Assembly (NCBI GenBank): GCA_013368315.1
Contig: JAACJM010000232.1
Span: 1-64,000, forward strand
Reading direction: 5' to 3'
Source of the DNA: Tetrapyrgos nigripes
Taxonomy: Eukaryota > Basidiomycota > Agaricomycetes > Agaricales > Campanellaceae
DNA length: 64,000 nucleotides
The position numbers were made by a program, and so were the translations under genes. The number at the start of each line of letters is the position of its first letter. Position 1 is the first letter of the stretch. The notes beneath the pieces were generated by a model. The model ran no database searches. It was given only the letters and a program-made list of their open reading frames with translations, and was not told where the DNA came from. Of this stretch, positions 23,321 to 32,425 are shown piece by piece.

Positions 23321-26300
23321 CACTGGAGGCAAATCCCTGTAAGTCATGTGCCATACAGAGGTATTACAGTGACCTTACAACAAGTCATTCAATAAGTAAA
23401 CCACCTTGTATTACAGATGTATTACTAAGAGAAGAATTTTTCAGAGCAATGCTGTAAGACTGCTGTAAGACAGGTTGTATTACAGGGACATTTCAGAGGG
23501 CAAATCCCTGTAAATCCAGTGCCCTACATAGGTTTTACAGCAACCTTACACCAAGCCATTCAACAAGTAATCTGCCTTGGATTACAGAGGTATTACAGAA
23601 AGAAGAAATTTTCAGAGCAATGCTGTAAGACTGCTGTAAGACAAGTTGGATTACAGGAACATTTCAGAGTAACATGGTGTCACAGTAATACATTGGGTAA
23701 TACAGCCAAGAAATACAGAAGTATTTCAGTGTGACAAGAAGTCACAGTATATCTTCCAGTAATTCAAGTCCATATTACAAAGGATTTACAACATTCAAGT
23801 AAACAGTAAATCTACAGTGATGGCAAATGTTTTACACAAAACTTACTGTGACATTCCAGTCACAGTAATATTGGGATAAGTCAGCCAGGATTACTGAAAC
23901 ATTACAACAAAAAGGAAAGAATATATCTGAAAAAATTAAACATATTGATTGGAAATATATAATGTCACATTTAGGTGACAACGTGCACGTTGCGTCCAGA
24001 GTGCGCGCAAGTTGTGTCCAGAGTGCATGCAGGTTGTGTCCAGAGCAGAGTGCACACAAGTTGCGTCCAGAGTGCGCGCAAGTTGCGTCCAGAGTGCACG
24101 CAGGTTGCATCCAGAGTGCGCGCAGGTTGTGTCCAGAGTGCATGCAAGTTGCGTCCAGAGTGCGTGCAGGTTGTGTCCAGAGCACGTGCAAGTTGCATCC
24201 AGAGTGCGTGCAGGTTGCGTCCAATGTGCGTGCAGGTTGCATCCAGAGTACACGCAGGTTGTGTCCAATGCGCACGGACGCAACCTGCATGCACTCTGGA
24301 CGCAACCTGCACACACTCTGGATGCAACCTGCACACACTCTGGAGGCAACTTGTGTGCACTCAGGACGCAACCTGCGCACACTCTGGACGCAACCTGCAC
24401 GCACTCTGGACACACTCTGGACGCAACCTGCGTGCACTCTGGATGCAACCTGGACGCACTCTGGAGGCACTCTGGACGCAACCTGCACGCACTCTGGACG
24501 CAACCTGCACGCACTCTGGACGCAACCTGCACGCACTCTGGATGCAACCTCCGCGCACTCTGGATGCAACCTGGACGCACTCTGGACGCACGCTGGACAC
24601 AACCTGCGTGCACTCTGGACGCAACCTGCACGCACTCTGGACGCAACCTGCACGCACTCTGGACGCAACCTTGCGCACTCTGGAGGCACTCTGGACGCAA
24701 CCTGTGTGCACTCTGAACGCAACCTGTGCACACTCTGGACGCAACCTGCACGCACTCTGGACGCACTCTGGACGCAACCTGCATGCACCCTGGACGCAAC
24801 CTCCGTGCACTCTGGACGCAACCTGAACGCACTCTGGATGCAACCTGCGCGCACTCTGGACGCAACCTGTGCACACTCCTCTGGACACACCCTGGATGCA
24901 TGGACGCACTCTGGACACAACCTGCACGCACTCTGGACGGAACCTGTATGCACTCTGGACGCAACCTGCATGCACTCTGGATGCAACCTGCGTGCACTCT
25001 GGACGCAACCTGCATGCACTCTGGACGCAACCTGCATGCACTCTGGACGCAACCTGTGTGCACTCTGGACACAACCTGCAAGCACTCTGGACACACTCTG
25101 GATGCAACCTGCGCGCACTCTGGATGCAACCTGGACGCAGTCTGGACGCAACCTGTGCCCACTCTGGACGCAACCTGCGCACACTGTGGATGCAACCTGT
25201 GCCCACTCTGGACGCAACAGCTGTGTCCAGAGTGCGTCCAGAGTGTGTGCAGGTTGCGTCCAGAGTGCACGCCGGTTGCGTCCAGAGTGCGTGCAGGTTG
25301 CGTCCAATGTGCATGCAGGTTGCATCCACAGTGTGCGCAGGTTGCATCCAGAGTGCATCCAGAGTGCGCGCAGGTTGCATCCAGGGTGTGCGCAGGTTGC
25401 ATCCAGGGTGCGCGCAAGTTGTGTCAAGAGTGTGTGCAGGTTCCGTCCAGAGTGCGCACAGGTTGCGTCCAGGGTGCACGCAGGTTGCATCCAGAGTGCA
25501 TCCAGAGTGTGCACAGGTTGCGTCCAGGGTGTGTGCAGGTTGAGTCCAGGCTGCATGCAGGTTGTGTCCAGAGTGCACACAGGTTGTGTCCAGGGTGCAC
25601 GCAGGTTGAGTCCAGGGTGCGCGCAGGTTGCATCCAGAGTGCATCCAGAGTGCACGCAGGTTGCGTCCACAGTGTGTCCAGAGTGTGTGCAGGTTGCATC
25701 CAGAGTGCGTGCAGGTTGCGTCCAGAGCAGAGTGTGCACAAGTTGCGTACAGAGTGCACGCAAGTTGCGTCTGGAGTGCATGCAAGTTGCGTCCATGGTG
25801 CATGCAGGTTGCATCCACCGTGGTTTGCGCAAGTTGCGTCTGGGGGGGTGCATGCAGAGTGTCTCCAAGCATCCAGTCCTCTTACTGTCACCTAAATATG
25901 ACATTATATATTTTCCATCAATACATTTAATTCTTTCAGATATATTCTTTCCTTTTTGTTGTAATGTTTCAGTAATCCTGGCTGACTTACCCCAATATTA
26001 CTGTGACTGAAATGTCACAGTAAGTCTCCTGTAAAACATTTGCCATCACTGTAGATTTACTGTATACTTGAATGTTGTAAATCCTTTGTAATACAGACTT
26101 GAATTACTGGAAGATATACTGTGACTTTTTGTCACACTGAAATACTTCTGTATTTCTTGGCTGTATTAACTAATGTATTACTGTGACACCATGTCACTCT
26201 GAAATGTTCCTGTAATCCAACTTGTCTTACAGCAGTCTTACAGCATTGCTCTGAAAATTTCTTCTCTCTGTAATACTTCTGTAATCCAAGGCAGATTACT

Positions 26301-26545
26301 TGTTGAATGGCTTGGTGTAAGGTTGCTGTAAAACCTATGTAGGGCACCGGATCTACAGGGATTTGCCCTCTGAAATGTCCCTGTAATACAACTTGTCTTA
26401 CAGCAGTCTTACAGGATTGCTCTGGAAAATTCTTCTCTCTGTAATACCTCTGTAATACAAGGTGGATTACTTATTAAATGACTTGTTGTAAGGTCACTGT
26501 AATACCTCTGTATGGCAGATGATTTACAGGGATTTGCCTCCAGTG
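23321..26545. mobile_element. 3.2-kb fold-back element, CACTGG ends, target duplication ATA
   Basis: It starts CACTGGAGGCAAATCCCTGT and ends ACAGGGATTTGCCTCCAGTG. ATA flanks it on both sides (23318-23320, 26546-26548). The arms 23321-23980 and 25886-26545 are each 660 bp and inverted to one another. The centre is a 22-bp minisatellite. Terminal CACTG with a 3-bp duplication is characteristic of the CACTA/EnSpm-like (CMC) group; no transposase is present, so it is non-autonomous. It sits inside the transposase intron whose donor is at 26583 and acceptor at 23298; taking it out with one ATA leaves a short normal intron with GTATGT donor and CAG acceptor. Confidence 0.9.
23985..25860. repeat. 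22-bp minisatellite in three blocks of alternating orientation
   Basis: The unit is TTGCGTCCAGAGTGCGCGCAG plus G (22 bp). Blocks: forward 23985-24272, reverse 24277-25217, forward 25222-25860, roughly 85 units, with occasional short units (CCAGAGTGC repeated). Junctions are at GCGCAC/GGACGC near 24274 and at ACAGCTGT near 25219. Units differ almost only by CG, TG or CA at the same positions. Since 22 is not a multiple of three and the unit lacks stops, reading frames of several hundred codons run through both strands; these are artefacts, not genes. Confidence 0.93.
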
Positions 26546-27014
26546 ATAATTCAAGCCCCAGCTTTTGTAAAAGCGACACATACCAAGACCACAAACTTTT
26601 TGCCAGTTCTAATAGCCAATGTGATTGTCCAGGGTGCCATGATGTGAGCCAGGACCCATTTCCTTCAGACTGCTTGCAAGACCACCCAGCCCTGACCACA
26701 CTCTTTCAATTCCCTCTGCATCAGTTTGACCTGCGCCATGCATGTAATTGGTGGAGAACTTTTCCTGACATTTCAGAAGGTGACCAAGAATGTGAAGCTT
26801 AGGAATCACAAAGCGAAGGATGCGAAGAGTAAGGTTCAATCGAACTAATGCCAGGAGTTTCTTGAATCGTTCAACGAGTTTCTTTGACCATTGACAAACA
26901 ATATCATAACAGATGATTAGAATAAGGGTGGCAGCAATGTGACGCAGAAGAGAAGCCTTGATGTAATCCATATTAGCATATCTGCAAAAAGATTAGCTAA
27001 GTCCTAAAATTTGA

Positions 27015-27080
27015 ATATTGTCGATTGCTTTTGTAAATGAGCTTTGGATTTTTTGAGCACATTTACAAAAGCAGTCGACA
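27015..27080. repeat. Hairpin made of two inverted motif copies inside a transposase intron
   Basis: TGTCGATTGCTTTTGTAAAT faces ATTTACAAAAGCAGTCGACA across a loop of about 24 bases. The arms contain the element-wide 12-base motif in opposite orientations. It lies in the intron between exons 27248-27100 and 26981-26584. Confidence 0.85.
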
Positions 27081-28742
27081 AAAGAAATAATAAACCTACC
27101 TCTCTCCAATCTGTGTTGGTCCCATCCCATTCCTACAAATCAACTCATGCCGAGCACAGGATCCAGCACCCTCTCCACTATTGTCATAACCTTCATGGAA
27201 TTTTGTGTTTGCATGGTCAAGTGTGGCCAGCCCAGTACAAGTGCTCATCTGGAGCACAGGAGTTAGTATTAGCAATTTTAAATGTTAATCACATTCTCAC
27301 CTCCGTCTGGTCCTCAAAAAAGGTCCTGATTCAACAAAATAAGCCATGCCATCCTGCAAGCTAGGGTCTCTATCCCAGCTTGAAACCTTCTTTCTTTTCA
27401 ACCGGAAGCAAGTGTCAAAAGAGAGGAACATGTAATATATAAAACTGTTTGTTTTGTAAAAGTGAATATCAACTTTACAAAGGTGATGTAGGAATTCTGA
27501 CTCACCTCTTTCCAAGCGGGTTCTGGTCCCAGTTAGGAGGAAGGTTGACTGCTGGATCTGGAAAAGCTGGACAAATGACGCCAAGCTCCCCAGGCTTCGT
27601 TTCCTCGATATTCCTTATCCCATCATTTCCTCGACCACCACACTTAAGCATCCTCAAATTTCTCCACTGTCGAACAGTCTGTAGGAAGGTTGGATAACGA
27701 TTCTGCAAGAATGTACTGTTGGTCAGACATTGGTGGAGTGAGGTACAGAATTGACTCACAGGTATTTTTGTACCGGTGTTATCTGTGAGCTTCTCCATTG
27801 ACTTATAGTAATCGAAAGGTGTTGTCTTTCCACATAGATTCAACATTTGAAATTGGGTCATTGTCTCAAATGTAAATGCAGTACCCGGTCTTGTGTGAGT
27901 CCTGGGAAACCAACAAGCATGCATGAGTTGCTCCCATTTTTGATGTTGCATGCCGGTTGAAAGTGACCTTGACCTCGTACATCCACAGTAGTTAAGGCGA
28001 ACGCGATGACATCCATTGGTGCGAAACACTACAAATTTGGAGGGGCCTTTCATGGGAAGGTCACATTTTGACCCATCTGGATGACCGAGCTGAATGGTGA
28101 GACCCAACTGTTTTAAGGAGACCTTTTCAAAATATTTCCCGTTCCAAAACTTCAAAAATGTAAGTGACTGTCGAGCGCTTTTACAAAAACTAAAAGCCCA
28201 CCTCTATGTTGTGCAGCAGATTGGAAAGGCGACTCTGGTCTTCTGGGCAGCTAGGACAGGTTGCTGGTACACAATCACCCCGACCCTTCAAGATCATCAG
28301 AATGTTGAGGTATTCCTCTCTATGCTTCAGGAAGATTCGCATCGGTCTGTCCTGAATAGGTTTAGGTTAGGGTAAAGCCACACAGAACCAGGATAAAATT
28401 CACCGATGCGTATAGCTTTCTCCTTTGCCCAACTTTGGTGACACGACCATTCTTAACTTGGTAGAGAAACCCATGATACATCCTTTGTGGAAAATCCTCA
28501 TCCCCTAAATCTGACCAATCCGGATCTGCCTCAATGGCAGTATACACACGTGCTCAATGGCTAGGAACTGTGGTTGTGGAATTGTATGCCCTCCTTCCAT
28601 CAGCAGAAACGTGTGAGACTTCTGTGATAATGTTGTCATTGGGATCATTGTAGTTGACTCCAAGTGCCGCTAAGGAAGTGATCCTTTTGAGTGCATTGAT
28701 ATCAGCTTTTCTGGGATGCTTTGCTGGCCTGGACATTGACAT

Positions 28743-30267
28743 GGAGGCAAGGGAGAAACAGAATTTAAGCGAGGATGACGTGGAACTCCGATGACAAGGG
28801 CTGAGGTAGCACAAAGACCTGTTGATTTTACAAAAGCAAGCCATACAGACCACTTTACTTTACAAAAACATCTAATCATAACTGACCACTTTTACAAACA
28901 CTGATATAAAACGACCTAAGATGTACATAGATGGAGTGTCGCAGAAAGGACAGACAACTTCAAATGGCAGCAATAAACTCTTCAATGAGGAAATGATCAA
29001 CAGTGGCACGCATATTAGGCTCAAGCTCTCTATCCAATAAATCCCAGAACGCAGCAATAGCACTATCCCTGAGAAGAGGGCTGACTTTGGAAAGATACCT
29101 TGAACTATAGAAATCTATGCCACCAAGATAATGAATGACAAAAACAACAGCTTTGCCCTTACTAGAACTGGTAAGGGTTAATGCTGAGGTGGTGTTGAGC
29201 TGGGCCTTGGATAGACTAATGCTTCAGGATCTGGGTTTTGTGGGAGACTGGGGTGGAGTCTGAACAGATGAAGATACGAGATGCCGAGGTTAGGTTGAGC
29301 CTCACAATTGAGAATAGAAGTGTCAACTGGATTTGCTGGGAAGCCTGTGTCTTGGCTTCAACCTTGAGCTCTGAGTCAAATGGGCTGACGAGAGGTTGAG
29401 CTTCTGAGGCCAAATGTTGGTGAAGGTTGGAGCAATTGAACATCCAAGTAGACAGAATGGTGTCTTTCTCTGACTCATGGTAACCTTTTGGCTCGGGCTG
29501 TTGTGGTTTGGAGAGGCGGGCTAGGTTTGAGGCCAGTTTTCTTGAGGAAAAATGAGCTGAAGTTTGCGTGAAAAAAGAATGCTTACTCACTGATCCAAGT
29601 AAATACCAGCAGAAGAACCACAGGGAATAAGGTAATATTTGAAGTTCTGATGAGCAGTAGCAAAATAAGGCCCAACAGTCTGTATGAGCTTTGGAGAGCA
29701 TCCACGAAAGTCTGCTTGAGTTGTCGACATGAGTGTAGAAGGTGGAGGTTGGATTTGTTGGAGCTGGAAAATCACGTATGTTTGAGAAGCAGTCAATATC
29801 TTTTACAAAAGCTCCACTCCAAGTCCGTGTAGATTAGAGCTAAGATGGAGCATCGAAAGAAAACAAGCACAACTGATACAATATTTCAATCTTGCAGTGC
29901 CAGATTGAGTTGTCATTGTCGAAATCAATGAATAGCCATTTTGAGTTGAAACAATGATTCCAAGATGCTTCAAACAGACTTAATCGTGAGGAGCTGAGAT
30001 TGATTGTTGAACATTCAATGTTTGCCTGATCCAATCTTTGATTTGATTAGAAGGAAGATTTGACTTGGAACGGACTCAGAGTTAAGTTGTAAGTTCACTT
30101 CCATATAGATGCATCTATGGTTCATTCCACTAAACAAGTCATTGGTAATGTGGAAGATAGATCAGATACACTATATGTCTCTATTTATCTTTGCTTTGCC
30201 TCAGTTTCCTCAGAGGAACCTATGTATCTCAGAGTCGAGCAAGAACAACTTGAAATCAACATATCAT
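28743..30267. other. Region between transposase and TET genes; decayed coding of unknown kind
   Basis: This region contains four copies of the CTTTTACAAAAG-type motif (28825, 28851, 28889, 29800). Minus-strand stretches at 29587-29796 (KLIQTVGPYFATAHQNFKYY, GSSAGIYLD) and 29216-29580 (Ser/Gln-rich, KPQQPEPKGYHESEKDT) look formerly coding. YYLIPCGSSAGIYLD is faintly like the small RNase H-binding (viroplasmin-like) fold found in some fungal proteins, but this is a guess. I cannot define a gene. Confidence 0.3.
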
Positions 30268-31917
30268 CTATTTAGTTTCATACCTCTCTCTAAGCTGCTG
30301 CAATGTAGAGTATTTATTTAAGTCATCTTTAATCCTATCCTTCTGCCTCTTTTCAGCTTCTTCCACTTCTAAATCAGACATCTGACTTCTCATTTTAAAT
30401 CCATCCTCAACATACCGAAACAGGTCTCCTGCAGTATACTGTGTAAATGAATAATGTGTTTCATCAGAGCCGATAGCAGTGTTGCAATGCTCGAGATAAG
30501 CTGAGGGTAAGAAAAAGGTCCATCCAGGGGGAAATTCAATGACAAGCTTGAGCTTCCACAAAACAATATGCCCTCCTTTCCTAAAGTCGAAATCTCCGAA
30601 GGCAGTGATAGCGCACCATCCAGCAATGTAATTCTTGTGATCGATGTGGCTGATACATTCTGTCTTTGGGCCAAAATTGTATGTGACACAACAGAACACG
30701 GATTTCATGAAAGTAAACACCAACGAAGGGTCGTTTGTCTTCAACTTGGTCCTTATTTCGCCATAGTATTCATAAAGGTTTGGGGACCAATGAGCAAAGC
30801 AAGCGGATGCATGTCCAGCCATACAGACAAAGCATTGCTCGTGTCGAAGGTGATTCAATGCAGCAGCGGTCTTCTTTGAGTTATACAGTCTTTTGGGGAA
30901 CTTTTACAAAAGTGCACATTTATTATTTTGATTTTACTAAAAAGGTCGGGTCTTACAGTTTGACCACCCCCAGCAGAAACACCATCCGCCTTGACTCTAT
31001 AAGTGCCTCATCTATGAAATACCTGCTCAGGTGGAAACAAAAGCCCTGGCTTCATAACAACAAGAACACCTTTCCTTTTCTTCTTTCCACCCTGCTTAAC
31101 AACCTCTCTAGGGTTGCATTCTCGCTCCAGTGCTTTAGCTGCTGGCTCAGCAACCTCCTTGATCCAATCAGCCTCCTTGACATCCTGGGGGGGAGGTACC
31201 AAGCATCCAAATACTATGTTGTTGGAATCAAGGAGTGGTCGGGGTGTGTTACTTTTGTAAATGCACAGTATAAGCAAGCTGAGACATTTGTAAAAGTAAA
31301 GGATAAAACTTGCCTTTTCACTTGCACTAGAGTAAAACCTAGACCTCCCTCTCCACAGAGCTGCTCCATTGTCCAGACTTTATTCTTCAATCCCTAATAT
31401 AGCCCAATGTTGAATTTACCATTCTGCCTATACTATAACCATTTAGAACCTCAGTTTTGATGCTCTTCAGCATTTTTTGGCCTGCGGGGCTGTGGGGCTG
31501 ATATGAGCTTGGAGATGCGAGAGACCTCTGTTTCGATCTTGAGACATGGGAGCGGATGGTCGACTTTTTGGACATGTTAGAGACGGTAGCTTCTGGTAAG
31601 TTTGATCCAGCTTTCTTGGGCTTGGAACGACGAGTCCTTCTCTTGCATTTACCAGTTGTTGGGGTTGATGCAGATGGCTCAGACTCTGATGTTGTGTCTG
31701 ATTCCTCTGTCTCAGGATCCGATTCGTCTGAGGAGAGGGCGTGTGCGGCATCAAGGGGTGGGTTGTCCTGAACCTCGTCTAATTCTGAAGGGTGAGGCTC
31801 CCCATGAAGCAGCGTGGCTGGGTCAAAGTCAAAAGCCATAGGTGGTTGAATATAACTGCCGTCCCACACGGCAAATACATTCCCAGACCGGGTCTGGATG
31901 GAAGCAGCGTAAGACAT
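30268..31917 (-). pseudogene. TET/JBP-family Fe(II)/2-oxoglutarate dioxygenase, one nonsense codon
   Basis: Exons on the minus strand: 31917-31450, 31393-31314, 31251-30957 and 30900-30268, 491 codons if the internal TGA is ignored. N-terminus: MSYAASIQTRSGNVFAVWDG, then an acidic Ser-rich linker and a basic KCKRRTRRSKPKK. Core: PRPLLDSNNIVFGCL, YRVKADGVSAGGGQ, HIDHKNYIAGWCAITAFGDF (H-x-D iron ligands), KGGHIVLWKLKLVIEFPPGW, SAYLEHCNTAI (distal His), YSFTQYTAGDLFRYVEDGF (Arg for 2-oxoglutarate). These match the fungal TET/JBP family, which oxidises methylated bases in DNA; KDZ elements are known to carry such genes. All catalytic residues are present. The only break is TGA at 31008-31010 in HR-stop-GTYRV, where relatives have HRRG, so CGA is the likely ancestor. 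Intron 2 (31313-31252) uses a GC donor. Introns 2 and 3 both end in the CTTTTGTAAAAG-type motif. The exon 1/2 junction is the least certain. If the TGA is a sequencing error the gene is intact. Confidence 0.85.
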
Positions 31918-32425
31918 ACTGGGGAAGTAAAAAAACATGTACCTTTCTTATCATGAGTGGGTGGGGACCGAGCGAGGATGCTGAGTCCAAGAAAACTGGG
32001 AACCGGTCTAAAAAAACATTAAAATAAGCATATAAGAGAATGAAAGAAAACACATACCTTTATTATCACGAGCCTTGTGGATCCTAGAAGAGAAAATATC
32101 AGCATGCTGCATGTGGCAAGTAGGAGAAGAGTAGTGAACTGTGAGGTCAACATAGATGCTCACAGGACGTGCCCAGGATTGAGAACAGAGCAGAGCTATC
32201 AAGTCAACATCCACAGTTCACTACTCAAGAGATTTGGACTGTAAATGGGACTTACTGATCTATGGTTGTTTGTGTTCGCGTTGGCAGCGGAGAGGTTCTT
32301 TGAGGTTACATGACACCTGTTCAAACACTGTCAAAAACCTTCAGTCCATTGCCACTCAGAAGCATGCTTCTTCAAAGTTCCACGTCCACATTTACAAATT
32401 GAGCCCTATCAGTATACCAGTTACA
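31918..32425. promoter_or_regulatory. Divergent intergenic region between the TET and KDZ-associated genes
   Basis: About 500 bases separate the TET start (31917, minus) from the first plausible ATG of the plus-strand gene (32426). Both genes must be transcribed outward from here. No TATA-like or operator pattern stands out. TTTACAAATTG at 32391 resembles the element motif. Two AC(C)TTT-ATCA-GAG repeats occur at 31940 and 32057, which may be leftover duplicated promoter sequence or intron ends. Confidence 0.4.

Larger units (their letters stand above)
21200..28742 (-). pseudogene. KDZ transposase with CxC2-like N-terminal region
   Basis: Seen from the ATG at 28742: MSMSRPAKHPRK..., SADGRRAYNST; exon 2 (28351-28202) with CPSCPED; exon 3 (28149-27761) FWNGKYFEKVSLKQLGLTIQ and DYYKSMEKLTDNTGT; then RQWRNLRMLKCGGRG, FLSFDTCFRLKRK, STCTGLATLDHANTKF, ARHELICRNGMG, YANMDYIKASLLRHI, ISYDI-like CYDIVCQWSKKLVERF, RFVIPKLHILGH, MHGAGQTDAEGIERVW (the catalytic-domain signature), NWQKVCGLG, KDFTEKQMEHAPQWKQMVDD, YALPISG, LVDRRTKITKQIKQF, LREGQLNESLNHL, RKVSWIWHG, LRVEWCKAYA, and a C-terminal acidic/basic tail to 21200. 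This is the full KDZ order over about 12 exons. It is inactive: TGA at 28554, 22534, 22492, 22236, 22233, 21656 and 21620, TAG at 26609, and a one-base shift near 27316. The fold-back element 23321-26545 lies in one intron. Confidence 0.9.

Noticed and set aside
23985..25860. CRISPR-like array of 22-bp repeats
   Set aside because: Units are contiguous tandem copies without unique spacers, in a eukaryotic context and in alternating orientation.
23832..26010. Very long reading frames (over 680 codons on both strands)
   Set aside because: They are products of a stop-free 22-bp satellite whose period is not a multiple of three; the peptide repeats cycle through three frames and have no start context or introns.
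29587..29796. RNase H-binding/viroplasmin-like domain
   Set aside because: Only a faint YY...GIY resemblance; too short and followed by a stop, so not called.
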